Source: Sphagnum magellanicum (lineage: Eukaryota; Streptophyta; Sphagnopsida; Sphagnales; Sphagnaceae). Taken from it: a DNA stretch of 64,000 bases. The notes under the pieces were generated by a model that was not told the origin of the DNA, ran no database searches, and saw only the letters and a program-made list of their open reading frames with translations. A program made the translations under genes and the position numbers. Below are positions 10,518-24,100 of this stretch, piece after piece (position 1 is the first letter of the stretch; each line of letters begins with the position of its first letter). The stretch covers positions 4,898,001 to 4,962,000 of the forward strand of contig CM038919.1 in the NCBI GenBank assembly GCA_021904315.1, read 5' to 3'.

Positions 10518-11739
10518 GAGATTTTAACAATAGATTTTAATGTTTATTAATTTTTGCACCTTGTTGCCATTTTTTCACCATTGAAATGCAAGTGTTAACT
10601 AACTTATCTATATGAATTATCATTCAATATCCATTTACTTACATGGAGTTTCACACAATAACTTTACCTTGGGTTCTATTTAGTTGCTAGTTTGTATACT
10701 TCAAATAACATAAGGTTGCCTTTCATTTCCTATTATGCATTTGATTTTGTAATTGGTTCTCAAGCTTGTATAAACAAGCATAGCCACTTGATCACCCAAA
10801 AAAAGTTCTAGTTGTCGAATTGGCATATTTAAACTACATGCAGATAACCACATGTGCCACATTGCAAATACGAAAAAAAACATTGGCTAGGATGGATGGT
10901 TGGGACATTAGATTGAACTTGATGTTTGCAAGCTAGAATGTCCATAAAATCACATAACATGGTGGATTTTTATGCACCCTTATGGATTATAATGTATCCC
11001 AAGTAATTTTTAAAAACATTTTTTATGGAAAGAGACTCAAATATATGATTATTATGTAACTTACTTTAGGTGTAATCTTTTAATTGTTTGAAAATTAATT
11101 TTTTACACCAAATGGAGGACTTCTTAACATGACCTTTGTTATAACAATACATAAAAAAACTTGTAAATGAATTCACCAAAATCACAATTTGTAATGATGA
11201 ATCCATTTAATATTGAGCCACCTTCATAAACATCATAAGCAATTCAAAATAAGGGTTTCCAAACCATTTCAAAATGGCATGAAAGTTTGAGGGATTTTGA
11301 AATATACTATAATTGTAGAAAAGTAATGGTCCATTGTGGCACAAATTTTATGAAATTTTTATAACTTTTTTCACAAAAAATATACCTTAGGGTGTATTTG
11401 AAGGTCACCACAAATAACTTTTTGAAAAATATGAATTTGTTAACCTCAAACATTGGCATTCAATAATGTCATAATCAAAATACTACAAAAATTTGTGTTT
11501 AGGGAGACCTGTCATGTCATTTTTTATTTACAAGCTAACTTACAAATGCCACAAGGGTGTAGTTGTTTATGCACAATTGTGGATACATAAACAAATTTTC
11601 TTTTGTCTTTGGGTGACAAATGAACATTAAGGACAATAAGGTGGACAACAATGGGCAGTTGGAAATACAACCAAGATGGAACATGGAGAATGGGAATATA
11701 TGTATTTATTTTAATTTAACAATTAGTTTAAATGAATAA

Positions 11740-11945
11740 TTAACATGATGGGATGGATGACAAGTGCATTGGGGAACCAAACAGGGAATAAGTGTTTTGT
11801 AATCATAACATTGTTCCCATCACCACATTGGATTTCAAATGTTTTTTTTATTCCTATCATTGTTCCTATCTTTCCCCACATTTTAACATTTTCCTTGTCA
11901 TTTTGGCATTGTCCTTGGTGTTTGAATATTATGTAAGTCCAAACT
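11740..11945. repeat. Dispersed repeat shared with 17530-17720
   Basis: Both stretches contain in order a GGGGAAC word, CATTGTTCCCATCACCACAT (or GTTTCCATCACCACAT), a TTTCAAATG/TTTCTAACATT block, CATTGTT, TTGCATTTG/TTTTGGCATTG and CCTTGTT. Similarity is weak to moderate and the boundaries are unclear. A third, poorer relative lies near 6290-6620. Confidence 0.5.
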
Positions 11946-14900
11946 TTCACACAAATGCACAAAATAAACTCAAGTTTTGATAAAAAGGGACATTATAAAA
12001 TAATACCTTTTGGAAAGAAACTTGTACATGAACATCCTAAAGACATCTCAAGTTAAGGGACATGCCTTTTGTTAGCATTGCCTTGAAGTTTTAATAACAC
12101 ATATTCAATGTTTTTTTTTTAGTTAATTGGTTAGGTCCCATTCACATTTAGGGTGTCAAAATGGAGAGTTTGGTATGGAAAAAAAATTACAAAGGAAAAA
12201 TATTGTATTAAATTATTGAGATTATAAAAAAATTAAAAAATCCAACAACATATTAGATGTTATGAAAAAGTCCTTTTGAGTCCTAAACCAATTTAAGGTT
12301 AGTTATCCACCTTACAATTTTTTTATGAAAGGAATGCAAAAGGAGTACATAAAATATTGCAATTTTTTTCAATTTTTTTGGAAAAAAACATGTTTCCATA
12401 TGTGCAAATACATGGTCATTGGGTGAACTTGATGAAACAATACTAACATAAAAAAACTACATGGGATTTTATTTTTTTTGGTACAATTTGAAAGTTTTTA
12501 ATATTCATTGGGCTGATAACTTCTAGTTCCAAACACAAGTGACATGTGTAAAAAACAATCATGCTAAAAGAAAAAGTTTAATTGCCCATAGAAGAATATT
12601 TAGGCATATTTTATATTTATGTTGAAGTAAACCCAAAATGTTGATGCACAATAATGTGTGCATGTGAAAAATTGTCGTTGTCTCACACGAATTATTTTAA
12701 CTTGGACTAGAAAAAAATCTCATTTAAACTTGTCTTGTTTAAATGTTATTTGAAAAAACTAATGGAAAAAAGTCTCAACTATGAATGAACCCAACCAAAA
12801 TGTTTTCTAATATTAATTTGCCCAACTAGGAAAAAAATGGAAAGGTTGGATTGTAAAAAGGATGGAACCAATGACAAAGATGGTAATGCAATACCTTGTG
12901 ACAATGCTAAAATCTACATGCAATAGAATGTTGCATGAATCATGTTTTTTCACATTCATTATGTGCAATTTCATGAACTATTGTGCTTCTTTGATTATTT
13001 TTATATTCATGTTCATAAGTTGACTTTGTTACACCAAACCTTGAAAGCAACAACATATGCGTTTGCACTCAATTTGGAAAATTCCCTAAGAATGATGAAA
13101 TTCATGCTATTAGTTTTGAACAAAAAAGTTTCAAAGTTCAATGAAGTTCTTGTATATGTTAGTGTAATGAATAAAAAGTTACAAAATTATGCAAGGAAAG
13201 AAGACAATGAATTGTATGCATTGAATCGATGTGTTGTGGTAGCAAATTAAAGTTTATACGAGAAAAACAATATAGTCTAACTTTATCCAAGAATAAATTT
13301 TTCATAACAAACTAATTTGTAGGGGGGAAAATCTCACACCATTTCAAAGTTATTTGCACATATATCTTCCAACATATCATTATTTTTTCAATTTTCATGT
13401 GTCATTAGGCAAAGTTTTTGCTAAGTGCTTAATAGAATCCACTTGATAATTGTTTATTGGTTGGATCAATGTCAAAAATAATGGTTCATGCATTAAGATT
13501 ATATCGTGCATGGGGGATGCATCTAGAAGCTAGAAACAACATGATGCTCAACATCAAAAAATTATGGTTTGTTTAACATGGATTTAAATAAAACCTAATC
13601 TCTTCAAAAAAGAATGTTTATCTTTTAGCAAAAACATTAAACTATATGTTTGAATGTAATAGTTTAACAATCATATTTGTAATATTTTCATCATGTTGAC
13701 CTTGAAGATTCAATATAAATATTTGGTGAGATTATAGATCAAAACACAAGGGTTGAAGTTTAGATTTTTGTGGCCCAAAGCCAACCCAACACCCTTTTGG
13801 TGGAATTGGCACAAGGATTAGATCACAAAATTAACATTTTTGCTTGAATTGTAACAAAAACCAAAACCTTAAAAACAAGCTTTGAAAAAGGGTTCAAGGT
13901 TTTTAAATAGGCCCATTCAATTATTTTCAAAAGTCACAAAGTACATTGAATTTTCCAAGGTAGGAACAATGAAGTTTTTAAAAGTCAAAAAATAGGTTTA
14001 ATGTTTTAACTAACCATGTATTCAAGTTTTTTTGAAAAATCAATAAGTATCTTGGATTTTTAAGGTAAAGGATCAATTTAAATTTCCTACAAAACTCAAT
14101 ACCTTCACAAATTTCAGTTTTATTTTGTTGTAAATCTTTTTACCTAGAAAATTTCCGACCTTATGGAGTGTGCAATGTGTTCACGAAATTGGATCATGTT
14201 GCTGAACCAACCTTAAATGTTATTGAATTTGAAAACAAATCTTAAAATTGAAACTACAAGTTTATAAATTTGAAGAATTGGGTTCAAACTTGAACCCAAA
14301 TTAAAAACTAGCCAATTTCTTTTTTAAAAAGTGTCAAAACTGAAATTGAAAATCAAGATGCATAAAAGAAAAACTGGATAGTATAACCTTGATATTGTGT
14401 TGTTCATTTGCACTTTAAGTCAAATCCAAGTTCAAATCTAGGTCTAATTAAGAAACCCATGCTAAGTTTTCTAAAATTTTCTAAATTTGAAAAACAAGAA
14501 AAAAGGGAAAAATGATATTTGAAACTTAGAAATTGGCCATCAATTAGAACCAAACCTAGACCTAGTTTCCAAACATTTTTTTGCAGCTTCCAATTTATTT
14601 ATTATTTAAATTCTATTTTTATTTTTTTTAGTGTGATTAAACATGTTGTTAGTTTGGGGAAATTTTTCATTTATAAAGTTTTAATTTCATAATACTAGTA
14701 ATTGGTGGGGGAAGGGTGTTGTGGGTTAGAATGTGTTGTTAATTTTTGGAAATTGTTTCAACCTATATGCAAGAAAAACATTTCTTTCATGTTTTTTGGG
14801 TTTAATGATCATGTAGATGAATGTGGCCACTTTTTATTGGTTGTACAATGTTTATAATTGGAAAATCTTCAATTTTGGTCTATGCACTTAGGTAGGTAGA

Positions 14901-17529
14901 ACCAAATACAACTTGGAATCAAACTTGCTTAAGATTATTTTTTGAAGAACCAAGAACCAAAAGGGTCCAAACACAATAATAGGAACCACAAAGGGGTGTG
15001 GACACTACTTAGAATTGTGCTCCTATATATTTGAAAAATCACCAAGGAAACATAACAATTTGACTTATTAAATTGTTTTTTGAAATATGCTCCATAAAGT
15101 TACAATTAAAAAAATTTTGAAAATGTCTGATGTTTCAAAAGTCTTTTTGTACATTTTCAAGAAGTCGAAACAAAGATGTGAACAAGTGATGTAACTTTTG
15201 GTCAAAAGTTTGCATCTTGATGACAAAGAAAAGGGTTTTGAATGTTGTGTAAAGGGGCTTTTGTGGAAAGAATGGGTCTATATGTTATATTTAGACAAAT
15301 ATGTTCTAGCATGTTGCCAACACATAAGATTCTCAAACTTTTTTACTTTCCTCTTTAACATGTAGTAAAATTAGGCTAAGCCTTCTTTTGGATACTTGTC
15401 AACCCACCTACCTCATGACTTTGAGTGGGAAAAATAACATTAACATCGACATATGTTATTTTATTTTCAAAAATCATTTGTCCCTTATCAAATGTGCATT
15501 AAACATTTTCAAAATTATTATGATTTTTACTATATTTCGTAAGAAGGGCCACATGTGTTGAATCATTCAATTTTTTTTTAATATGCAACTTATTAAACCT
15601 TAATATTTGAATATCTTTAATGACCAAAATAATTCATAATTTGTGATCATGGTGAGAACCAAAATTGTACATTTGACTATAATGTACATATGATACAAAA
15701 AAAATCAATAATTATTATATTATGGGTCATATTAATTGATTTCAAAATCACAATTGAATTCAATAAATTGTTGGGGTTTCAATGCAAAATGCAAAGGGTT
15801 TCAAAATAGACCAAGACATGAATGCCACATGTCAATCACAATCCTTGGAAAGGATTTTGGCCTTGGCATGCATGGTTCCTTCATTATGTTTGAATGGAAA
15901 TGTTTTAAAATGTTAAGAATCAAGTCTAGAATTGAACTTGATGTTGTATCAAATTAAAAAAATCATTAGACCATATTCAAAAGTTATCTCCAATTAGAAA
16001 AGATTGAAATTGGGATTGGAAGTTTTCTTTAAAAGCTAGGACTGAGTAATATTGGTATTAATTAACAATTATTTTTTATTATCATCCTAAGTGTTTTGGA
16101 ACACATAACCTTACACAATGTTTTTTGAGACCCTCACTCCCATATATTAGTATTTTCAATCATCATGCATTTAAAAATTTCATTTGTGTAAAAATAAAAT
16201 TGTTTGATTACAGTATCCAATCACAAGAGTGAATGGCAAGACCAAACTAATTCAAATACGGGACAATGTTGCATTCAATTAATTCTAAGGTCAATTGCAA
16301 TTTTTGCATCCTCTTATAATGTCCTAGGCAATTTATATTTTGTCAAATATCTTATCAAATTACAAGATGTGTTCTATGTAATCCAACCTGTCTATCTATT
16401 ACTTCTATTGTTGGCAACAAAATTTTAATTGTACATGAGAAGATTTGTCTAACTTTAGGTATAATTCGCAACAAACATTGTAGAAAATGGTAATTTTCAT
16501 TGTAAAGAACTTCCATAGTAAAGTTATGCATTTGACCTTACCTCATATGAGTGTTCAACTTATCATTATGCTTTGATTCTCTTCCCATTCTTGTCTTGTA
16601 TTTTTTCACTAAAGTATTTTCACATTCTCAAATGTGTTTTCACAAAAAAACATTTAAAAGATTAGAACTTCACAATTTGATGCAGAAAGAGAGTGATTTA
16701 GATTTATACTAGAATTCCACTTTGATTTTTTGTTGATTGGCCTCCTCAAAGCCTTTTTTTTTTGGCAAACAAAATGCATGAACACAAGTGGCAAAGAGTT
16801 TCAAAGCATTACACATTAGAGATGCTTCCAACTTGACACCCAAAAATGAAAAACAAGGTTGGGGATAGATGATGTAACCTTAAAATCACCTTTCAAAAAA
16901 TAAACCCAAAAAACATTATGTGTTGCAAAAAATGCAAATTACTTCAAGTGTATGTTTGGTTAATTTTGACATTGTGGCAAGGTTTTATTATTCATTTGGT
17001 TGGACTATTTGGCATTCTCCAATCTTCCACTCATGATGGACAAAATGGCATGATACACACATCAAAGTTGCTAGCCCCATGTCCCAAAAGGACATCCTAG
17101 GGACAAGATGCCAAATTTTGAACATTGCAAATCCAACCATTGTGGTAAAAAATATGGATTGGACTTGGGTGGCATGGTGTAGAGGATACTCTAGTTTAGT
17201 TAAATTGACATTAAGGTAATGAATGATGATAGGGGATGACAAGGTGAGAATGTGGTGACAATGAAGGATGGCAGAGGATGATGAGACAACTAGGGGGAGT
17301 GTTGGGGTGGATAGATTTTGTTTTTGGGGTATTTTTTTGGCAATATGGACAACAAGTGGATGTCATTGGTAAGAAAACTAACTTGTTTCGGTGATGAAAG
17401 ATAGATATGGACAAGGGGGGTGTGCACTAGGGTGTCCATGTCACTAACAAAATTAATCAATCAATTAATTAATTAATTATTGGGGTGATGGATGAACCAT
17501 GAACACAATAGAATGAATGATAAGGCACC

Positions 17530-17720
17530 TAAAAGGACAATGTGATGGGGAACAAATGTAAAACATGTATTACCATCATTAAGGCATTGTTTCCATCACC
17601 ACATCAAATTTCTAACATTTCTTTCTATTCTCATTGTTGTTCCCCATGTTCTTCAATGCTTTTGCATTTGCCTTGTTGTTTTGATGTTGTTTGGATCCAA
17701 AAGGTAGATTTAGGTTTCGC
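17530..17720. repeat. Dispersed repeat, second copy
   Basis: The partner of the 11740-11945 copy, in the same orientation, with the shared TTCCATCACCACAT core. It ends about 220 bp from the truncated end of the LINE fragment. Confidence 0.5.
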
Positions 17721-17939
17721 AAAATAAAATTTTAAAAATTACAATTTTGGAGGGAAACTTGAAAGACAAATTGAAATGTATCGGGTATAGTTCAAGGATT
17801 TCCTAGTTGAGGGACATCCCACCTACCAATCCTAACACAAAGATTTTTGAATATTGCATAATGTTATCCAATTTAAGATGTTGTGAAGAAAGGTGAAGAT
17901 GTATAAACCCCAATGTTTTATCACTTTTGTTTTTCCTAG

Positions 17940-18995
17940 CTACACAGTGTGTGCTATCGCAAGTGAGTCAAACCCTTCAACATATGGCAAATGTTGGCCT
18001 GGGAAGTGCCAAATTTCAGTTAGTAAGACGAGGTTAGCACCCTGAAACAACTCTAGTATTTGCACCCCTGTTTTTAGTTTATTTACACCACCCCTTTGCA
18101 TGTTCCATAATACCATGCATAGGTTTCTCTGGTCCCTGTGTCCTTAGATAGAGAAGGGCGGGCAAATATGAATGCCATTGACGAAGAGTTTGGCTACGTG
18201 CTAGAAGGCGCGTTTGCCCGTTGCCTTGGCCTCCTTGAACAACGACCACATCTTCGACTTGCGTGCTTGCTGCGTGGGCGTGAGGTCCTCATCCAAGCCT
18301 AGCTTGGTCCCCACTAGGCCCTTATGCCTTCCTAACACGGCCTAGTGGTCTCCACTAGTTGCAAACTTGAGCAACACCGCACCAAGGCGCGTGCCTGCCG
18401 CCGAGGTGGAGGCCCACGCAGCAGCAAGGCGTTGCCGCGTGGCGATGACGACCTTGGTGTGCAACTTCATATGGCCCTGTAGTAGTTCTATGTTGAGCCG
18501 TTGCACTAGCTCGTCCTCAATCTCGCCTTCCATGGCCTCAAATCCCGTGAGGCGCAGGTTAAGCTTATGCTCCTCTTGTTTATGCGTGTCAGCCAGGGTC
18601 TCCACAGCTCGGCTGACCACCTGGCGCACGTTCTTGGCCATCATTGTGGTCCACTTGGGCTCCTTTGCAGATGCAGCATTGGCTGTGAGAGTCGTAGCTG
18701 CCTTGTGTTCCATCAACTGGTTGACCGCAAGGTTGCTAGTGGCTGTGAGAGACGCAATGTTCTCGATGGCCACCTCCATCTTGGACAGTCGCGCGTCAAC
18801 AGTTGAGTTGTTAGTCTTAAGGCCCATCACCAGCCAACACCCAGCTAGGGTTGCCTGGTAGACCGCTAGGGATGCACTGTCTGGGACATTGAGTTCGGTG
18901 TTGTTACAGTGCTACTTGGCAGTGTCCTTCCTCAACATGAAAATGTCCGACGTTGTAATGAAAGGACACAACAACAGTGTGGCATCAAGCGCCAT
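17940..18995 (-). mobile_element. LINE-type retrotransposon, 5' fragment (ORF1 and start of ORF2)
   Basis: Read on the minus strand, an ORF1-like frame runs from ATG at 18995 to TAA at 18144 (284 codons) with three in-frame TAG codons (18912-18914, 18342-18344, 18201-18203). It has a coiled-coil-like start (LSKMEVAIENIASLTAT), an RNA-binding-like middle (NLRLTGFEAMEGEIEDELVQ) and the end GTKLGLDEDLTPTQQA, like plant L1-type ORF1. About 27 bases on, ATG at 18116 opens a second frame with LWNMQRGG and LLTEIWHFPGQ, matching the first two blocks of the endonuclease (EEP) domain, and stops at a TAG at 17940. The segment is clearly more GC-rich than its surroundings. The rest of ORF2 (reverse transcriptase) is missing. 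Confidence 0.7.
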
Positions 18996-19149
18996 CGTAG
19001 AGTTCTTCAAACCCTAAACCTAAATCAATGTCTATTTTTAAAAAAGGTTTTGTATGTAAAATGACTTATAGAAAGAAGGAGAAAAACAAAAATCAAAAAA
19101 TCAAAAAATGGGGAAACACTTAGCTCTTCATTTTTCTTCTCTTGGTTTT

Positions 19150-19410
19150 TGTCTACTCATTTCTTCTGTTCCATCTGTAGCTCTCTACTTAGGATATTGA
19201 TGTTGCTATTCAAGATGGCATGCTTCTGCACATGTCAAATCTCCAAGCAGTCATGTAGCCCATCTCTCTTGGGGGCATCCTTTGTTGGGGCTTTTTTAAT
19301 TTTCTTCGGGTTTTTGCTGTTGGCTTGTTTCAATTTCAGCTTACTCCAATCTCTTGCATGCAAGTGTTGTTCCTGGGACTTGTGATCCACTACTCAATGT
19401 TGCTTATAAC
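19150..19410 (-). mobile_element. Possible transposon-derived coding fragment
   Basis: Minus-strand translation gives a charged, lysine-rich, coding-like stretch (QEQHLHARDWSKLKLKQANS, then KRDGLHDCLEI, HAILNSNINILSRELQMEQK) interrupted by stops. It lies just upstream of the LINE ORF1 on the same strand and could be its leader or another element. I do not recognise the family. Confidence 0.3.
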
Positions 19411-21114
19411 TGCTGTCGCTTGGAAGAATCAGACTGGCGTGAATGGATTTGGATTCCCCGCCCAACTCTAAGCTTCACAACAACCAGGCAAGTACCAGGC
19501 AAGTAGGTAACTGAAGCTTGTTGCAACTGGATGAGCGGCAAACCCTAATTTTGTGTTGCGAGGAATTGTAGCAACTATGTTGAAAACTCAACCCAGAGGA
19601 GAAACTTTAAAATTTGGAGCTTTAGGTGCTTCGTTGACTATGGATGCTCATCAGTATGTAGCCTTGGCTCACGGGCCTGATGTGGAGGAAGCAGTCGGAG
19701 AAGAAGAGGAGAGTAACAATAGTAGGTGCTGGTCAGGAGGAGTGTTGTGTCAAAAGGTCATGAGGAGTCGTCAGTTGCTACTGAGCTACCATATTCTTCC
19801 TCCCACACCAAAACGCTACTCCTCAACCCCACCAAAAAAATTATACTTAAGAATTGGTTGAAAAACTTTTTGAGAACCCTAGTTAAATATTAGGGCTGAT
19901 TATTTGATGTTTTGAGAACCATGATTTTATATATATGTGTGTGTGTGTGTGTATGTGAGAACTACCTGAGAACCAGCGGGTATCAGGCTCCATTTCTTCC
20001 AACTGGCCAACACTCTCCTCAACAGTGATGGATAAAGTTACATTTGTGCATGTTGCTGTTGAGCTCTTCTTTCAAGACTATGCAGGGTAGGCTGGCCCAT
20101 CACCAATCATCTACCTATGACTGAACACTTATTTATATCTTCATCATATGTGCTTCATTTTGAGTGATTTAAAATGTTATGGGAGCGCTTCCTCAAGCTC
20201 TAGAAATCATCTTTGAAGTGCAAAGAAAAAGGAATGATGAAAAAATAACAAGAAGAAAAATACACTCTCCAACTTACAAAACGTTTTTCTTTTTCTTTTT
20301 TCTTTTCTTTGGACCCCTCCTACTTTCAAACCTCACAGCTTTCTTATTCATTTTAAACAATTTAAAGTGCTAGAGAAGCACCACCCGAAGTTTTACAAAT
20401 CATCTTTGAACTCTAATAGCAACAGAGCAACATACAAGGAGTTTTTTTAAGTGTTCAGGAACTGACCTTTGTAATGTTCAGTGATTTGTTTTTAAAAAAG
20501 TTCTTGACCCCCTTTACTCTGGGGGGCTGGAACTTTCTCATTTCTAATCCATTTTCGACAATTGTTTGTGTTTCAGATGCACCAAGAGGAGGGTTTCAAG
20601 TTTTGTTCGAACACTAGAAACAATGAAGCCCTCCCCTTGGATCCGGCTTGCCCTGAGTGCTTACGTATTCTACCCTAGTACTATGATAATTCTCTTATCA
20701 TGCACACACCTACAAAGTGGAGGAACCAACTCAAATTCATGATATGAAAACACATTGCAATTTGCAACTTTATAAAGCAAAGCTTAAAAAGTCTTCAGTC
20801 CTGAAAAAGCAACTTGTACATCCTGGCTGAAAGCGATTAAGTAACTTTTAAAAGAGTTATGAGCCCATAACAATCTTGTCATCAAATGTCTTGCTTTACA
20901 ACTTTGGGGCGCTAAAAACCATCAATATTTAGCCAAAAGGGGTTTGTTTTTCGCCAATCTTTGACATTGAATTTTTTGGCATTGTCAATGCAAGGACAAT
21001 TTTACTATTAAGCTTTTAAACTACAATTGAAATCTTTTGGTGCAAGGGCCTTGTAAATATATACAGGTATGAGCTGGTAGGGAAAGTAGATTAGATACCT
21101 TACCCTGAGGTCAG

Positions 21115-21355
21115 TTTCGTCATTAGATAATCCTCAAAATAGTGAAATGAAATTTTTGTGAAAATATGAAGTTGACATGTTGAAAATCACCATAATTTAT
21201 CATAGGCTACACTCTAAATAATTTCAATACTCATAACACAATAGTCTAATAGATGATGTAAATATATATACTTTCAAATTTAGAAACGAATTCATTTTTT
21301 GAATTTTATTTTTTTTGTTTTGTCAATGTGAAAACTGACCCTAGGCTACGGTAGT
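21115..21355 (+). repeat. Left copy of an inverted repeat pair (~240 bp)
   Basis: Contains in order TCATTAGATAATCCTCAAAA, GTGAAATGAAA, TTGAAAATCACCATAAT, CTCTAAATAATTTCA, AAACGAATTC and CCTAGGCTACGGT. The reverse complement of every block is found in the same spacing at about 25115-25362. The spacer is about 3.76 kb and contains the tandem array. Confidence 0.7.
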
Positions 21356-22999
21356 CAATAATTTTGTTTGGGTATATTTCCATATTACTGCATTCTATAT
21401 GTTTGGCTCTTCCTTTTAAATACCCACAGTATAAAGATTTGTCCCAATTCAAGAAAGAAATCCGTAAATTCACCGGGAGTTTCACAGGGTGTCTCACACC
21501 CTATTAATTTTTCGCCCTGAGTAATTCCAGTGGTCCATAAAGTCGCCCTGACTGTGGGCGATTTTGGAAAAAGACAGGGTGAGAAGGGGTTCACCACGTG
21601 GGAGCGCCTTCGACTGGCTTAAAGAGGTGGACAGTCCAAGAAGTTGATAATTTCAACTTTGGGATTGTGGGGCGGGTGGGGAGGCTTTAGCCTTTTGGGG
21701 ATTTTGAGGGTGGGTGAGGGGATTTGGGTGGGGTTTTTTCTTTCATGAAGGATGGGTGGGCTAGGGGTTTAGGGTCATGAGTTTTTTTTTTTTTTTTTCC
21801 TTTGAGGGGGTGGAGAAGGAAAGGGTTTGTTTTTCTTCCAGAGTGGGTGGGTTAGAGCCTTTAAATATTTAATTTTGGTTGTTGGAGCTGTAGGGGATAC
21901 TTGGATTTATTCCAAATTTTGTATATCGGGTCAAGGTTCATGTTTTTGGGTTTAGAGTTTAAGGTTTATGGGGATTTTGGGAGCTTTTCATTTTATGCCT
22001 TTGATGTTATATAAGTGGGAGGGATCCCCATTTTTTGTCCCTCTTTTTTCAATCTCATTTCATTTGAAAGTTTCAAGTCTTCCATTTCATTGGGGTGTGT
22101 CAAGTGATTTGAATGTTTTTAGGATTTGGGAGTCTCATTTCATTTTTCTTCTTGAGGTTTCGTTCCACTTGCCATCTATGAGGCTCATTTTTGTCACATC
22201 TTGACTTGAGTAGCAATGAGGTGTTGCTTGAGAAAATTGTGGTAGATGATCGGATTGCAGTGCAAGTGGTAATTGTTTGTGTCAACACTTGAGAATATTT
22301 CATATCAACGGTGTTGGATGAAGAAAGTGGACAATCGATCAACCCTAATGTAGGTGTGTGGGACCATGTGGGTCACACCAGGTCCTTTTAAGTCTCTCAC
22401 CAACTTCACTTTGGGAAATTTTGAAAAATTGGCACAACTTGTGGTCCTAACCATTATTAATCATGTGAGGTCCACAGGGGAATCACATCGCACTTTTTGG
22501 CGACCAACCAAAATGGCTATAGAACAACATTTGCTTAGTTTCATTTTATTCATGAAACATAATAATGTGATTAAGTATGATGCATGCATGTGAAATTGGA
22601 ACAAGAATGCAATGAATGATGATGACATATTTATTGCATTTTGCATCAATTCTACCATTGTTGGTGAGATTCATTGGCCCACTTTTGAATAGCAATGGAT
22701 TTTGGCGACACAATGAAATTCATAATGAAAAACATCACTACTAAGAAATGAAGGTGTAGTTCAATAATTCAATTCACTATAGGCCTTTAAAAAATAACTA
22801 GATTATCATGTTTTTGTGGCATTTTCACCTTGGGAAAAACTTGAATCACTTGTGTCCACCAAGGTTATCAATGTCAACCTTGTTAGGTCACATTGTTCGC
22901 ATCAATTTTGACATCAACATAGCATCGCATCACATCTATTTCAAGCTGACTTAAGATCAACATAAGGTTTAATTAGGTCAAAATAGTAAATTTTTTTAT

Positions 23000-24100
23000 A
23001 AGGATAAAATTATTCATCCCACTGGTGACCAAAATTTAACCATCACAAAATTATTTTGCAAATTGAAAACTTGTTTGCAACTAAAAATTCAGTTGCCTTA
23101 TAGACAAGGTTGGACCTAGTCCATCCAAATCATAATCTTGCACAACAATCGAAAACCAGTTTCAAGAAAGTAAATTTACCGTTAAGATGTAGTGATTAAA
23201 TTTTAGTTGCCATTTTGACAATCCAAATTTTTTTTCTTTCAAATTTTAGTTTTTAATTTTCTTGTCATTGAAATTCAATCACCTAATTGTGGACAAGGTT
23301 GGACATGGTCCACCCTAATCGAAGTCCTACAATGACCAAAAATTGGTCCCAACAAAAACAATTTTTAATAAAGAAAATATTGTCCTTTAAGATATGGCAA
23401 CTAAATTTTGATCATGAACTTTACAATTTATTTTTTTTCGAAAATTTAATTTTATTTTTTTGCAAAAAATCCACATTTTATGGATAAGGTTGGACTTGGT
23501 TTAACCTAGTTGTAATCTTGCAAGAATCAAGAATTGGCCTTTAGACAAATTGAAATGTTTAAAAAAAAAACTTGACAAATTGAAATGTTTAAAAAAAAAA
23601 CTTGACAATTGAAATGTGATGATTGAATTTCGATCACCATTTCAATGGTCCAAATTGTTTATAATTTTATTGTTTATTTTTTTATTATTTTTGTCATTGA
23701 AACTTAGTTGCCTTATGGACAAGGTTGGACCTTGTCCACCCCAATTGTATTCCTTTAATGATAAAAAATTAAACCCTAGAAAAATATTTAAAAATAATCT
23801 TAATCATTGAATGTGATAATTAAATTTCTGTATTCATTTCGACAATGTAATTTTTTTTCAATTTTTTTCAAAAACAATTTGCCACCAAAACTTGGTCACC
23901 TTATGGATAGGGCTATACCTAGTCCATGCAATCCTTAGCAACCGAAAACCAATCTCAAAAAATAATAATTATATGTCTTTGTTTAAATCTTGAGATGTGA
24001 CGATTAAATTTTAATTCTCTTTTCAATATATATATATATATATTTAAAAAAATTAATTTTCAATTTTCTTGCAACAAAAATTTAGTCCCAATATGAATAG
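23000..24100. repeat. Diverged tandem array, about five units of 185-235 bp
   Basis: Two landmarks recur. One is 'ttatggacaaggttggacctagtccacccaa' in variants at about 23100, 23290, 23480, 23715 and 23893. The other is a 'gatgtgatgattaaattttagtt...ttcgacaatcc' block at about 23185, 23390, 23607, 23806 and 23991. The period is close to 200 bp, like a nucleosome-scale satellite, with considerable divergence between units. Inside it, a 30-bp unit is duplicated exactly (see next entry). Confidence 0.75.
23541..23610. repeat. Exact 30-bp tandem duplication containing A10
   Basis: The unit GACAAATTGAAATGTTT-A10-CTT occurs twice in a row and is followed by a third partial copy (GACAATTGAAATG). The duplication is perfect although the surrounding array is diverged, so it is recent. 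Confidence 0.9.

Larger units (their letters stand above)
10226..17880. other. 7.6-kb AT-rich gene desert
   Basis: No gene or clear transposon coding region was found. The open frames (for example 12942-13250 and 15736-15957) have no recognisable motif or splice context. Visible items are a (TA)n tract at about 10402-10437, a tRNA-like B-box sequence at about 10470-10515, a dispersed sequence near 11745-11945 that resembles 17530-17720, and a short ATTA repeat at about 17458-17480. Confidence 0.55.

Noticed and set aside
18367..18861. 164-codon plus-strand frame rich in Ala, Arg and Ser
   Set aside because: Antisense of the LINE ORF1, whose strand carries the family-like sequence.
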